NCBI GenBank assembly: GCA_037074615.1
Contig: CM073550.1
Span: 15,332,001 to 15,396,000, forward strand
Source of the DNA: Leucaena leucocephala
Lineage: Eukaryota > Streptophyta > Magnoliopsida > Fabales > Fabaceae
Reading direction: 5' to 3'
Length of the DNA stretch: 64,000 nucleotides
In this document: one piece after another, positions 1-14,271 of the stretch
How the letters are laid out: every line of letters starts with the position of its first letter
Numbering within the stretch: the stretch's first letter is position 1
Translations under genes and position numbers: made by a program
Notes under the pieces: generated by a model
Told to the model about the DNA's origin: nothing
The model's input: only the letters and a program-made list of their open reading frames with translations
Database searches by the model: none

Positions 1-3000
1 AGTGAATTGAGAATTGAGACACATAATAATAAAGAATGAGTGGATATGGATTTAGTTTTTATTGTCATTAAAAGGGTTCTTTTAATTTTATAAGTCTTTC
101 ATAGATATTTTTTGAATTCCATAATTATACCCTAACTTTTATAGAAGATTGATGTCAAAATTGTTTAAATTTTTTTGTATAAAAAAATATTGATAGACAC
201 ATCGTCTGTAGGTTCAGCTGGTGAAGGGATAGACATATGATTATTTAGAGCATGTTCGATCCCTTAAAAGTACTATTTTATTATAGTTCTAATCGTGACA
301 TTTATCGAAGTATCCTAACTTTAGGGTTCCTAAGTCTATACCTGAGGGTAATTGACAACTCATGTTGCTTAATATTAGTATTGTCTAAAAAGAATGAAGA
401 TTTCGTCTTATCTTTAGATTTTGAGTGAGCTCAATTTCTTTAAAAAGATTTTTATAAAAAAAAAAAAAGATGGCTTGATGCATATAATAATAAATATAAA
501 AAAACTAAAATAAAATTATTGTAACATCTTCCATTTTCTCATGACCAACCATATGCAGGTCGAAAGCATTGGAAAATTGATTTTTTTTTTGTTATTCTTT
601 TTTATAATTAGCACTGCTTTATATTTTCTCAAGGAATATATATAAAGTGGTAGTGTAGTACTCCTAAATCATGACAAACGAGAAAACAGTTAGCAACATA
701 GAATAATGCGGAATTATGGCCTGAGGTACACGTGTATTGAATGAAAGGTGGGAAATGGAATAACAAAAACATAATTTTAGAAAACAATAAATATACAGAA
801 AATTAATATGTAAATTTCTAGTTCCACCAAAATTTTAATCAAATACTTATAGTTTGTTTTTCTTTTTATCATGTCATTATAATTTTATTTTATTTTTAAT
901 CAAGTCCTCATAATTTTACCAATTTTTTAATCATGTCCCCGTACAAAATAATGAAATGAAGTTAAATGCAAAATATAATGCCAAAAACCTGCACGATCTA
1001 GACAATAAATTGCAGGAATGTAAAGGACATGAGCTAAAAGAATGTCAGAACAGTGGTAACCAGCACAGTCTAAATAAAGAACAAGAAGTAAATGTTCGGA
1101 ATATAAAAATACAAGAATATAAAAAATAATAAGAAAGTAATATGGTTCATAAAAAATTGATTGAAGGAACAAAATACGAAGAGTCAGAAAAGAAAGAGGC
1201 TTATAAGGAGACTCTCTCTAAATCTTACTTACAAAATTTGTACTTAAAAAGGACATGGCATGGGTTTAAAATTATTGGAATCTAATTAAAAATTAGATAA
1301 AATTATAAAGATATAATAAAGAAATTATAAAAACTTCACTAAAATTAGGTGATATTGTAGTGACTTGTGAATTTTTTTTTTATAATTTAAAAATCCTTAT
1401 TTTACATTAATCTTCTCGCAATTATTGTCTATAAATAAATAATTTCCGTTGATTGTATGTATAATCCCTTCAAGTGTGGGACATTTGGCAAGTAGGAGCG
1501 AATTAGGGAGGGAAATACGTGTGGCCATACAGGGGTGAGCGTGCTCTATAGATAACAGCAGCCATTTAAGACTAACCAGTGGTGGGCCCCACCACCATCC
1601 CAATAATTGCCTTTCTTGACAAAAACAGCTTTTCATTCCCCATTTTTTAAATTAAATAATTAAAAAAAATGATAATCTTGTCTGAAGATGGCTCTCTAGG
1701 GCTGGGAGGATCTTTTATCTCGTCCTTCTTTGTCTCAAATAATTTCATGATGCCTAACACAACCCACTCTTGAGAAGCTTCCCTTCAGCATTTAAATGTA
1801 AGAATTGAGAATTAAATAACTTATTCACATGAGTTAAGTTATTTGTAACATCATTTAGGTTAAGTATTTTTCTTCTAAGAAATACAAACTTTGAGTGAGT
1901 TATATCCACGTTCATTAAAATTTAGATGTGTTTACAGATCTAAAATGTTTTCTTTTTTTCACTAAACACATGTATTATTTTTTTTATTAAAAATAATTTT
2001 GTTTAAAATACCCATCTTCTGATGAGGATTTTAATTAATTTTTTATACAAATTAAGAAAATTAATTAATTTATTTATTATATTAGTGTCTTAAAGTACTT
2101 TAATTTTTAATGGAAACTATTTAGATTCATAATATGCTTAAATTCACATTTAATTAGTAGGGTTACTAAAAAATGTAAACTTTTTTGCATGAGGAAATCT
2201 AGCCGAGCCAAAAGGATGAAATACTCTTTTTTTTTTTTATAAAGATGGATATCTCTTTTCCCTGTTCATTAATTTTTTTTAAATTTAATATCGTAATGGC
2301 TAAAATCGCAAAGCTAAAATTGATTCTTGATTATGTAATCAAGCGCACCACGTGTGTGTGTGTGTATAATAACTTAAGTGGCTTCAGTCTTTGCATTTAT
2401 GATTTAATATTTAATAAGTTGAGTGGTATCATGATTTGATGATTGAGAATTTGACAAAGCTAATGTGACTATTTTATTAAATTAATTAATTAATAAAAAG
2501 TAGAAGATAATGTTGGATTAGACTGAGAGAGAGAGAGAGAGAGGATTGTTGTTGTTGAGTTTCTAGAAATAAATAAATAAAAAAAAAAGGATTTATATTC
2601 ATTTGTGTGCAAGCAAGATCCTCCTTCCATTAATTTAATGGATTTTAATATTTGCAATAGTGCTTGTAAAAGCATGTACCATCATCATATATGATATCAC
2701 CTTATCTGTTTATCACCCAAGTCAAATTTGATATTGTATTTTTATTTTTGTTTGGTTGTTGGTGAAATAATATTTAAATCGTGGGGCCTAGAAGTTAACT
2801 CCTAAGGTAATTTCCATCAAGTTCATTAAATATAATATAGTATGATTTTAGATTAAATTAAGGTGAGAATTTTGTCTATAAATAATCCATAAATTATAAC
2901 TCATAAGGCAAAATTAATTAAAGTATTCATTTTAATTTTAAATATAAAATTTTAATATATTAATTATATAGTTTTTTTTTTCCTTCAAACTATCACTGTC

Positions 3001-5400
3001 AATTATATATACTTGACTGTGCTGCCGAAGACTTGGGAAAGTCAGTATAGGAGAGAACTTACTTATTTTAAGATGAACTTGCTATTTAGATGCTCTCAAT
3101 GGATATCCACTTTACACTTAGCTATTCCGTGTTTATTGTGAGCACGATAACTGGCACTGATAATTTTAGTGTAAACAGTTAAAGAGAATATATTAAATAA
3201 ATAAATACACATTTTTTATAAAATAATTAATTTTTTAAAATTCTATAAATTAATCTAGCTCATACATCTAATAATAAAAAAAAATAGTAAAATTTTGTGT
3301 TAGAGTCCGGTTAATAAAAAGATCATGTTCAAAAGCTACTTCTCGTCTAAAACTCATAATGTTTGAATTTTGCCTAGTATAATAGAATGAAAAGACTAAA
3401 ATACCCTTAAAAAAAGTGTAAGAACTCTTTTTTGTTTTATTCTTTTGCAGTGAGTACCTAGAGATAGTGTTGGATTTCATTAACATATTTCTCCTCAATC
3501 CCCATAAAAAAAAAAACAATGACTTCGTTTTAAAATCAATAATGAAAGGAGATCGGTAAGCTATGGATTCTTTCGGGAATGGAGAAAGGAATGTGATGTA
3601 AACCTTTACCCGCAATCTAGTACAAGGCCGAGGAAGCAGGTTAAATGGGAAATGGAAGAACATGATAGGAAGTGGGAGAAATAAGTGAATTATTAATATT
3701 ATTATTATTATTATTAATAAAATGAGAATACTGTGCTCTTTTTGGGGAGCAAACAAGGATGGCCCCTCCGCCTCTAAAGGCACCCACTAAATAATAAATA
3801 ATAAATAATAATTAATACTTTATTATTTATTTGTATTATTATGAAATCCCATCCCCATCCCCATCTCATCCAAACACTCGCTATTCCTTTTCCTCACAGG
3901 TTCCCCCAATCTCCTTCCTCTAAATTTCTCCCCCCACTCATAATTGTCCCATTCCATTTCTTTATAAGCCCAAAATAATTTGTTTATAATATAATTTTTT
4001 TTAAAAAGAGTTAATTAAGGATAAAACCTCCTTTTATTTTAAGTGATATAAATATTAAATCTAAATATCTGAAAGTTATTAGGATATCTCACTAAATACT
4101 ATGACTAGAACCACAATAAAATAATACTCCTCAGAGATTAAATATATTTTAAATAGTCATATATCTTACCCTTTTACCAACTGAACTCACATATAATAGG
4201 TGCCCAAAAGAAATATATTTTTTTATAAAATATTTTAAAAAATCAACTTATTTATTTCTTCTTCTATCCCCTTTTCCTTTATATGCTATGGCCTATGCTA
4301 TTCTCTTTCTTTCTTTTTGAGTTGTTTTTTTTTTTTGGGTTTTCTAATCATCTAATCCCCGACCTTTTTTAAAAAGAAATTAAGGACAACTGCACACATT
4401 AACTTGCAGGTTTAAACAAGTGATCTCCTTGTTTTGAGGATGATTTTCTGAAGTCATTGGCCTAACATTCAATTATTTGATCATATTTAAAGATTCCGTA
4501 ATGGCTAGAAATTGCATTAGTGTAGTAAAGTTAGTATTGTTACTATTCTTAACGTATCCTTAACGTATCAGTTAAATAATTTAATTTTAAATTTTTTAAA
4601 ATATAATTTTTCAACTATTTATATATGAATTATCAATTATTTTAATATATATATAATTAATAAAAATAAATTAAAAGAATAAATTATAAATTTTGAATAT
4701 AAATTAAATTAAATTTTTATATTTAATATCTGAATAAATCTCCTACTTAGGTCCTATTGAGGAGTAAAATTTTGAATTTTTTGTAAATGATTGCTAACTA
4801 AGAATATTGGTTGGACAACAAAGATTAATTTTATATTGGTACTTTTAACTATGCTTTACATATAAATTCCAAAAGAAACAAATTTTTTTTGTTACAAACA
4901 AAATTTAAGTAGTTTTAACCTCAAAATTAAGATATAACCTCAAAATTTAGAAAATATTTATAAGAAACTTATCATATCATTTATTAAAAGAATATTTATA
5001 TATCAGTAGAAATTGAATTCATATTTTTATAAGATATAAATTTATTTTTTACCTGCCCGAAAAAAGCAAAATTTTTATTGCCAATGACCAGCAAAGCATA
5101 AGAAAAAAAGACGTCTGATTCTGTGAGTATCCATTTTGCCATTAGAAAAAACAGAAAAATCAAATTTTCTTTAAATAAACACATCATGTACCCACATTAC
5201 TGGATTTGCAATTTATAATTAAAGTGGGGGTGCTCAGATAGATAGCAAATATATCTGGAGTTTTTTTTTATTTCCAAAAAAATCATTTGCTTTCCTACAA
5301 AATTGAAATCCGATTCAGTATTAATATGGGAAAAGATTGCAGAAGACTGATATAAAATACTCAACGAGGATGATCGATAAAGTATATTGCTCTTTCTGGA
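1..5400. other. Gene-free AT-rich left flank
   Basis: I see no supportable gene here. The open frames are short, low in complexity and resemble no family I recognise. The stretch holds poly-A/T runs, a (GA)n tract at 2524-2543, an (ATT)n run at about 3696-3718 and a short perfect inverted repeat at 1579-1595. The last few hundred bases grade into the promoter of the NAL1-like gene. Confidence 0.6.
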
Positions 5401-5429
5401 GCTCTATTAGTATTATCTTGTCGTACGTA

Positions 5430-6568
5430 CACACAGTTTTGAGGCTTTCTCCTCTCCGAAGAGCAGAAGGGGAAGCTTAAGCTAAACTCTTGCTTCTATT
5501 CACGTGACGCGGCCTATCGAACTTGTTCTTCTCCTAAAGTGAAAATCTTTTGCAATCTTAATCTGAGAGACGATTGGTGGTGTTGGATGTGGTATAGAGA
5601 TTCTTCTAAATGTACTAGGGCATGATTACCTCTAAGCACCCCTGTTTTGAGTCTATTTCCATAGCTCCAACATTGCTGATCGGTGAGTTTTGTTTGGATA
5701 AGCTTGTGAAATTGTACCCGTCACACCCCTTTTCACTTGGTTGCGTCTCGTTTTTCCTCAGATTCTGCTCAGCCTGAGAGCTTTTTCTATTATCGTTTTC
5801 TTAGGAGTATATATCCATTGGTCCATTCTATGCTTTCCCATTTTTTAGAATGATTTTATGGTGTTGTTCTGCTCCAATCTTGCCCTCTTTTCTGGTATTA
5901 AAGCATCCAGCTTCTGATGTACTTCATTCAGTCTGTTCGTGCTGGTGAAGACCTGTACTTTTCCTGTAGCGATTGCCTGATTATTTATAAATCTCAGTAT
6001 CTTCTAATCCTCTTCTGCCTTTCTTCTCCTGCTCCTTCTTTTTCTTTTTTGTATGTACATGAGTTTGCTATGATTTTTGGACTTATGCATGTTATTTCCA
6101 TAATTTCTGAATGCTTGTTTTCACTACGTGTTTAAAGTTCTTGTTGATCTTTAGTATGAACGTTTGATTCTGTGTCATATTTGAAAGCTTATATTTCACA
6201 TCCTTAATTAAACAAAACCCTTTATTAGCCTACCTGTAACAACTTTTTACAGGATAAATTTTTTGTTTGGGTTTTTTCTAGTGATTTTGTTACTTATTAT
6301 ACACAAACGAACGGGTTCAGATGTTATGGGACTTCAGTCTATATGCACTTGTAATTAATGATTCTCCTGTACTTGCCAGGTTAATTTGTGCGAATGAATT
6401 TAGTATGCGCAAATCTGATTCTTTTGATGAATAAGTCTATACTCGGTTCTGTAAATATTTTTGCTTTTTGCTCGTTGAAAAATGTTTAAAGATTGAGGAT
6501 CATAAAAGAATCTGGGGTTTGTTATATCTTACTTAGCTGCAGTAATTTTGATGTAGGAGAGCTGAGAG
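5430..6568 (+). other. 5' UTR of the NAL1-like gene, with a UTR intron
   Basis: A good donor (CG|GTGAGT) at 5682/5683 and an acceptor (GATGTAG|GAG) at 6556/6557 define a likely intron of 874 bases that ends 12 bases before the ATG. It is T-rich, as expected of an intron. The left limit is a guess, because no clear TATA box was found. Transcript reads would confirm both ends. Confidence 0.45.
5501..5508 (+). promoter_or_regulatory. G-box (CACGTGAC) near the NAL1-like gene start
   Basis: A CACGTG core followed by AC lies about 180 bases before the predicted end of the 5' UTR exon. CACGTG is the bHLH/bZIP binding core in plants. Whether it lies upstream or downstream of the transcription start cannot be settled from sequence alone. 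Confidence 0.4.
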
Positions 6569-9500
6569 ATGGACCGGACACACTTGGGCTTAACAATTCA
6601 CCACTCTGGGTCAACACAATCGGAGGAGTCATCGCTGGACCTAGAAAGGAACTACTATGGTCATCCTAATCCCTCATCAAGTCCATTGCCCTGGCAACCT
6701 TTTGCATCAGGTGCTCAGCATTCTGAGAGCAATGCTGCCTACTTTTCTTGGCCTACGTTGAGTAGGTTAAATGACACAGCAGAAGACAGGGTCAATCATT
6801 TTGGAAACCTTCAAAAGGGAGTGCTACCTGAAACCTTGGGTGGTTTGCCAACAGGACGGCAAGCTACTACTTTGCTTGAACTGATGACTATTAGGGCTTT
6901 CCATAGCAAGATCCTGCGTCAATTTAGTCTTGGGACTGCAATTGGCTTTCGGATGAGAGGGGGTGTCTTGACTAATATTCCAGCTATCCTTGTTTTTGTT
7001 GCCCGTAAAGTTCATGGGCAATGGCTCAACCATGTTCAATGCCTACCTGCTGCTCTTGAGGTGGGAACTTTTGGTTCTTCTGGCTACGTTGCAGGTTTCT
7101 ACATGGTTTTAGTGGGTCCTTTTACAATTCATCTGTTTGATTTGGTGCTGATTGTTTTTGCATTTACATCTAGGCATATTTCTGCTGTGTTTTGGCTTTA
7201 TACATTAGAATAGGCGTGTTAAGGGAATTCCTTAAAATTATGAATTGCTTATTTAATTATGTGGGAGAACGAACAAATGGTTGTTGCGATGATATGAAAA
7301 TAGTTACAAAAGTATATTTTATTGAAAAAATATTATCTTAAACTATAAAAGAATTATTTCAGTGCTCCTTGAGATCTAAAGGCTGTTACAGTCTTTGCTT
7401 GCAATAATAAAATTGAATATTTAATTTATAAAGCAGGGGCCTGGAGGGGTTTGGTGTGATGTGGATGTTGTTGAGTTCTCCTATTATGGTGCTCCTGCAG
7501 CAACTCCTAAAGAACAATTATACACAGAGCTTGTTGATGGCTTAAGGGGAAGTGATCCGATCATTGGCTCTGGGTCTCAGGTACTTTTCCTCTGCAGAAT
7601 CAATATCGTTTATGTTTACTATATGCAAGAGAATGGAATAAAGATTTCCAAACAGGTATTTTTTTTTTAATACTAGAATTTAGTGTCATATCATATTTGT
7701 TTTAATGTTCACCATTCTTATCATTGTTATGGATTTGAATTTAGTCAAATATGTGATGTTGAAAGTCTGGTGCCTCAACTTCTTTGTACTCATTCAGTCT
7801 TTTAGTTGGTGTTTTTATTTCCTTTTGTTTTTCAATGTTATCTTTCTATTTCTGTTTATCCTAAGATATGTGGCTGATTTCATGGGATTGAGTGGTAGAC
7901 GTGTTGCTTTCTCTCCCCTATATGTACTTGTTTATAAGTTGCAGTGATCCAGTGGGAAATCAAGGCTGTCTGAGATATATTAAATTATCTGGGGTGGTTA
8001 AATTTTGGTGTTTAATAGTTTTGTTGTAAATGTGATGTTTTCGTTTGGTTTCATTAACACATCTTGCATTATATTATATATTATCGGATACATTGTTTAT
8101 TCTAAGTATTATTATTCTCTTGTTAATAGTATTATTGCATGTAGTCTTTATCCCAGCTTAATATACAAAACTTTTACTTTGCCATCATAAGTATCTTCAA
8201 ATACCTTTTACCAAATGAAATTCTTCAAAAGTGAAAGACAAGAATTTGAGATACACCAAGTTATTTGGTGTTTATTTCGTAAGATGATGGTGCAATTGGT
8301 GACTCCTTTCTCTAGTTCTGTAGAATTCAAACTTTTTTCTTTATGAATTTTGTTCCATATGGCCTATCACTTTAATGACTTTTAAACTTCTTGATCTGGG
8401 AATAATAGTGTTAAATTATTGATTCACTTGGTAAAACTGTACTGACTGATCAATCAACTAGATGCTGATTATTCCACAAAAACAATTTTGAATTATCTAG
8501 TAAAACAATCATATTCATTTAGTTCAATATAAGCATTTCCAGTGAAGTAGTGAATGACCCTTGGTATTTTCTTCTGTGACTGGATCTCTCGTACTAGAAA
8601 GTTTATACAGGCGACAAAGACAGGAAATATCCCTTTTTTTAAAGAGATGGATCAGGTAGTAGCATTTATCCATTGCTAAAATTTGTTCAGATACTGATTT
8701 TAATGCAACTGGTTCTTAATCTTCTGTAGATTATCTGTCTCCTCTGAAGCTTGATCTAGTGCTGCCATTTCTCTGAATGCTTGATAATTTGGCTTTCTGT
8801 GTTCAACATATTTTTCTTACAGTGTGAGATGATAGAATGATTATTTTTTTATAATGTAACAATGTAATTTGATTTAGGAATCAGGATTTGTAATCGGGTA
8901 ATTAGGGTAATCTAAGATTTAATTAGGCATTTGAATTCTTTTGGGCCTTGGATTATCTTAGCCCATTTTCCCCCAAATATGGATCTTGTGAGTTATAGTC
9001 AGTACTCAGATTATTGATCTTTGAATCTTGAATTCTTGTTAATTTTGTTTTGTATTATTTCAACCCATATTGTTGCTCATGACTTTTTCAATTGTTTCTT
9101 CTCTAAAGGTTGCAAGCCAAGAGACATATGGAACCTTGGGAGCTATTGTGAAAAGCCGAACAGGAAATCGACAGGTTGGCTTTCTTACAAATCGACATGT
9201 AGCTGTGGATTTGGACTACCCAAACCAGAAAATGTTTCATCCGTTGCCACCCAGCCTTGGACCAGGTGTTTATCTTGGTGCAGTTGAGAGGGCAACATCA
9301 TTTATCACTGATGATCTTTGGTATGGCATTTTTGCTGGAACAAACCCAGGTAGCGTAGTCCCAATTGCATTTTATCATGAATCAACAATTGAAAGTTTTC
9401 AGCCATAAGTTTTTGTTTGTCAATTTTAAAATTTTCTCTGGATTTCATGTTTGTAATGTCATGAAATAGGTGCTATAAGTAGGTTACTTGAAGGAATGCA

Positions 9501-12128
9501 CAATATTGAAATTTGTGAACACTAAGTCCTATCAAGGGGTTTAATCAGTAGGGTTCCTCAGTTCAATAAGAGGTCTTTGTTTGGAGGATTATCTTAATTG
9601 TGATTAATAATCAAATTATATATCTTGTGCTTTCTCTACAGCAACAGGTAAGTTACCAAACTTTCCTCTTGGGACAAAATTTACAGAGTTCTTTCTGATA
9701 CTAGTTCCCGCTTTTTTTAATGTTCTGATATGTTGGTGGATTTCAATTCCCAAAAGATGAATACTTATATAACAACAACTAGAACTTGAAAACTGTTGAG
9801 GGAGAACTATTTATATCTCTAGTGATTTCTGTGCAGTTGGGCAAAATCTGTGCTTCTGTTTTTGAAGATAAATAAAGAATTAGAAATTCAGCTATAAGCT
9901 TTGGCCCACATAATGTCCGCCTCCATGATAAAACCTCGACCCCAGTTCCATTGCCCTGCCTGTGCAACTTCCATCACCCCATGGGTTTTCGATCCTCCAG
10001 CAATGAAGCTACCACGGTCACTCCACCACTAGCATGATCTTTATTGCCCCATTGCATGCCATCACTTCGTAGCCATTGCCAATTAATATCCATTTTTGTG
10101 ATTGTTGCTTCCCTTGCATACACCACTGCTGTACTGGTCACCATCCTCCCAAGCTCACGGCCCCAATCCACTGGCTACCCTTCTATTATGGTTAAAAAGT
10201 CTAAAGCAGAAGAAAAATATATTATAAAAGAACACTTTTATCAATAGTCAATAGCCTAGTAATTTTGAAAATGCAAGAATACAAAATTTGCTTCCTGATT
10301 GATCTGAACAAACGAAAAAACATTTCTCATGAAAACAACATAATTTTACATTATGGCCAAACAGACACAAGTTCTCATGATGTTGAAAGGTCATGCTTGC
10401 ACAAGTTCTCACGACGTTGAAAGGTCATGCTTGATGTGGATGACTGTCTTCCAAGAATGCTTGGAAAACTCGTGATATCTATCATTTCAAATTTGTTGAT
10501 CATACATTTATGTTTTTATGTGTCTCATTTTATCTTGACTCCCACATGCAACTTAACATCTTGTAATCCTGCAGAGACATTTGTGCGAGCTGATGGGGCC
10601 TTTATCCCATTTGCCGAGGATTTCAATATGAATAATTTTACAACATCTGTAAAAGGTGTGGGTGAGATTGGCGATGTCAATAAAATAGACTTGCAGTCAC
10701 CAATAAACAGTCTTATTGGAAGGCAGGTGATTAAAGTCGGAAGAAGTTCTGGTTTGACTACAGGGACTATAATGGCCTATGCCCTGGAGTACAATGATGA
10801 GAAAGGGATTTGTTTTCTCACCGATTTTCTTGTTGTTGGTGAGAACCAGCAGACATTTGACCTTGAAGGTGACAGTGGAAGTCTCATTCTCTTGACTGGT
10901 CAGAATGGGGAGAAGCCACGGCCTGTGGGCATTATCTGGGGTGGGACAGCTAACAGGGGACGTTTGAAATTAAAAGTTGGCCGACCGCCGGAGAATTGGA
11001 CCAGTGGTGTTGATCTCGGCCGACTTCTTGATCTCCTGGAACTTGATCTCATAACAACAAATGGAGCACTCCAAGGTTTGTTTTTTGAAAGATTCAGTTC
11101 TTAATCTTTCAATTACTGTAGTTGCTTTCTTTCCAGAACTGTCAGCATCAGTATCCTGCAGTATTGTACTATACTGTTTTACAAACAAAGCTGAGGGATG
11201 GTTGAACTTTGCTTGCATGCCAAACATGGAAAATTCCTGTGTCCTAGACTACTGATGATCTATTAAATATATGAAAAACTTGTCTCAAATAATATTATAG
11301 GGATTTAGGGGAGGGATGGGGGTTACGGAATGATGGACCTTGAAGGAATATGTTTAGTTTGGTATAATAGCAAGTTATACCAACATAGTTAAAGGCACTC
11401 GCTTAGCACCTAAGCATATAATTTCTTTATCTTCATATTTATTTATTTTCTTTGATAAAATTTGACAACTCCAAATACCAATTTGAAGAAGTAGTTGGTT
11501 TGGTGACAGCAACAAGAAGAAACTTGGTTCGGCTTGCAGTCATCATGTTTCAACCCAAAAGGGACCTTAACGTTTACATTTTAAACCTGAGTTGGGGAAA
11601 AAGCATATATGAACATGATTAATGCTGATGGATATTATATCTTAATTAAATATGCGGATGTAAAACTAAGTTACAGCTGACAAGGGTTGTGTTGTTGCTT
11701 TTATAGCCGCGATACACGAGCAAAAGAGTGGCTCTACAGCAGGAAATGATTCTACAGTTGGAGAATCCTCTTCCACTGTGCGTTCAAAAGATAAGCTTGA
11801 AGAGAGCTTTGAGCCTTTTCGGTTGAACATCCAGAAAGTTCCTGTTGTCGAGGATGAACCTTCGCGTGGACTCAACCCACCATTAAGGCCAACAAATGAG
11901 TTGTTTCATGTCAGAAATGTAGAACACCAGTTCATTCCTAGTTATGGAGGCAAGTTTCCATTACATAACAAAAGCTACAAAGAAGGAGACCACCACCTAG
12001 ACTTAAAAAGTCTTTCAGCATTACGGAATGGCACTGATGAAGATAGTTTTGTTTCGTTGCGTTTGGGAGAGCCTGAAGCAAAGAGAAGAAAGCAATCAAA
12101 CTCTTCTTTTACCATTGAAGAATCATAA
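6569..12128 (+). CDS. NAL1-like: NARROW LEAF 1-like trypsin-fold serine protease, 5 coding exons
   Basis: Coding exons are 6569-7060, 7437-7580, 9109-9349, 10575-11075 and 11707-12128. All junctions are GT-AG and in phase, and the model gives 599 residues, close to the roughly 580-610 usual for this family (rice NAL1; Arabidopsis At5g45030). The catalytic triad is visible: His242 in TNRHVAVDLDYP, Asp299 in VRADGAFIPF and Ser393 in EGDSGSL. The spacing is close to that reported for rice NAL1. An LxLxL (EAR-type) motif, LELDL, is at residues 447-451, and a basic KRRKQ patch near the C-terminus could be a nuclear signal. In rice, NAL1 controls leaf width and vein pattern and is reported to degrade TOPLESS-type corepressors; the same role here is inferred. 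The start was chosen because it opens a long conserved frame and follows a UTR intron. Nothing appears broken. Confidence 0.93.
9780..10200. other. GC-richer insert inside intron 3 of the NAL1-like gene
   Basis: This part of the intron between 9349 and 10575 is clearly less AT-rich than its surroundings and carries overlapping open frames on both strands, including 62- and 65-residue frames on the minus strand. I do not recognise the translation. The composition suggests a decayed insertion, perhaps of a retroelement, but no LTR, terminal repeat or target duplication is evident. Confidence 0.3.
10366..10433 (+). repeat. Two-copy 34-bp tandem duplication
   Basis: Two adjacent 34-base units, 10366-10399 and 10400-10433, begin CACAAGTTCTCA and end GGTCATGCTTG. 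They differ at two T/C positions in the middle. They lie in intron 3 of the NAL1-like gene, about 140 bases before the exon at 10575. Confidence 0.85.
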
Positions 12129-13968
12129 TCTAGTAATAAGAAAATATTACAGTATATTGACTCATTGAAGCAACCGTATGGGCTGTAGAAATCGCCTTCA
12201 GCTAGGATGAGGGATGGAGGTTGGTTTTGAAAGCAAAGGTTAAGCTATCAGTTAAATGGCCTTCTGGATAATTCTTATTCTTTTTTCATGTTCTTGCATA
12301 CTGATGATATAGGTAACATGAGAATTACTAAATATATAATATATATTTTTTTAGTGGGGATTCAGCTAGCACTGTGTAATCTGGGATATCTATATCCTCC
12401 ACTACTTTTGCTGTAGCGTTTGTATCATATAAGAACTCCTGAAGGGGAAGAACTATAACCCCGATTGTAATTGTAAGTTAAAGGACTGTAAAATATATCC
12501 TTGCCAAGCAGCTTCATTTTCTTCAGGGTCCTTCCTTTCTGTACTTTATTTGGTAACAATATGTTCTATACAAGATTTACTTTGTTTTTTTTGAGGTTAC
12601 AAGCATAATCAAATTCTTGACCTTCCACTTACAATCTTACATGGGAATGCGACTAGGTTTACTCTGTATATGGTCTTTTAAATTCTAGTTCGGTTGTGGG
12701 GGTTTTTTCTTTGGATACTATCAACTGGTATCTGAATTTTTTTTTAGATCCTATTATTCAAGTAACTGATTATTTTAATTTTAAAATTTGTGACTAGTCC
12801 TCAATGTCTCATCTGGATTATATTTTGAGATCTAAAGAAATCTAATGGAATTTTATTTCATCTATGTTGTGTTGGTGTGTGGTTGGGGTTTTATATATGA
12901 TGCAGTAACTGTAGAAAGATGTAGAAACACCATTATGATCTGCAATTTGGTGGATGATGTCACAATATAAAATATAAAATTTATAGCAAGTGTACTATTT
13001 ATAAGTCAAAAGTAAATTTTATATATATATATATATATATATTAGTTTTGTTAAAATTACATATTATTTCTAAATTTTACAGACTAACAATACTTGAGTT
13101 AAAATCACTTATAAAGTATGTACCTGCTTATTATATATTCTACAGTTATGGCTTTGTTTTTCTTATTTAATATCAAAATTGAATGTGAGATCGATCGACA
13201 GGGATGGATTAATTAATTGGTAAATTAGTATCGATAAAAATAATAATTAATTCATTTATCATTCATAGCATATGATTAAGTTAACAAGCATCTAAATCAA
13301 TCATAATAAGTTGTCAGCTAGCTAGCTGGTAGAACTAGTAAGGGAATGAGCTGTATTATTCATTATTTAGGAAAAAATTATATAATACTTTAATTGAAGA
13401 ATATGTCTCTTATCAACCCCTAACCCCTGACTATGAGCACTTACTCTCTTTTCAAATTTTAATCACTGCCTAATAATTATATTATTTATTTTTATAAAAA
13501 TAAATGTGTACTAAAAAAATAGTTGAAAAAGAGAGATGACAGGCATAAAAATCTAATGAGAAACTAAGGTATTATCATATTTTTTTAATCTTTTTTCCCT
13601 GTAAATTCATGACTATGTGAATTATATATATATATATATATACTTAATATAATTTTCTCTAATGCCCACATTTTCTTCTTCTTCTATTGTGTTAAAAGAA
13701 GTCATGATCTAAATAGAATTCATTAAAATATTTATAGAAAAAGGGAATATTATTACACATGAACAAGCATGATCATGGTCCATGGCTTGGAATAAATGGC
13801 ATGAATATGTATTCACACACACAAGCACATCAGCGAACAACTTAACGTGGGAATGCAAACAAATTCAGAGAACATATTGATATAATGGAATCTGTCATGC
13901 CTATCTACTCTTATCTCTTTCACCTATATTTCAATATATATGCGTGTCTCATATATTTTATTTATAAA

Positions 13969-14271
13969 TTATATAATATCCAATATCTTGATCTTAATTC
14001 TTATATATTTATAATATGCTAATCTTATTTATGATACAATTTTACCTATAATATTTTTAATTTTGTACAATTTTGCCCATAATCATTTTAATTTACTATA
14101 ATTCTTAATATTTGAGAAATAATATTATGTATAAAATTGTACTAAATTAGAAAGATTATGAGCGAAATTGTCCCAAATTAAAAAGATTATAGGTAAAATT
14201 ATACCATAAATAAGATTAAGATACTAAACGCATATAAGAAATACGATCAAAATATTGGGTACTATATAACC
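13969..14271. mobile_element. Fold-back MITE-like element with long inverted repeats
   Basis: The two halves are imperfect reverse complements for roughly 120-130 bases each. The left half runs inward from TATATAATATCCAATAT. The right half, read on the other strand, begins TATATAGTACCCAATAT and then follows the left half closely through the shared stretch around TAATCTTATTTATG. It encodes nothing. The limits are approximate and I could not define a target-site duplication. Confidence 0.65.

Noticed and set aside
3268..3783. 171-residue minus-strand frame
   Set aside because: Low complexity (Ile/Leu and Phe runs from ATT and A/T repeats), no known domain and no splice partners.
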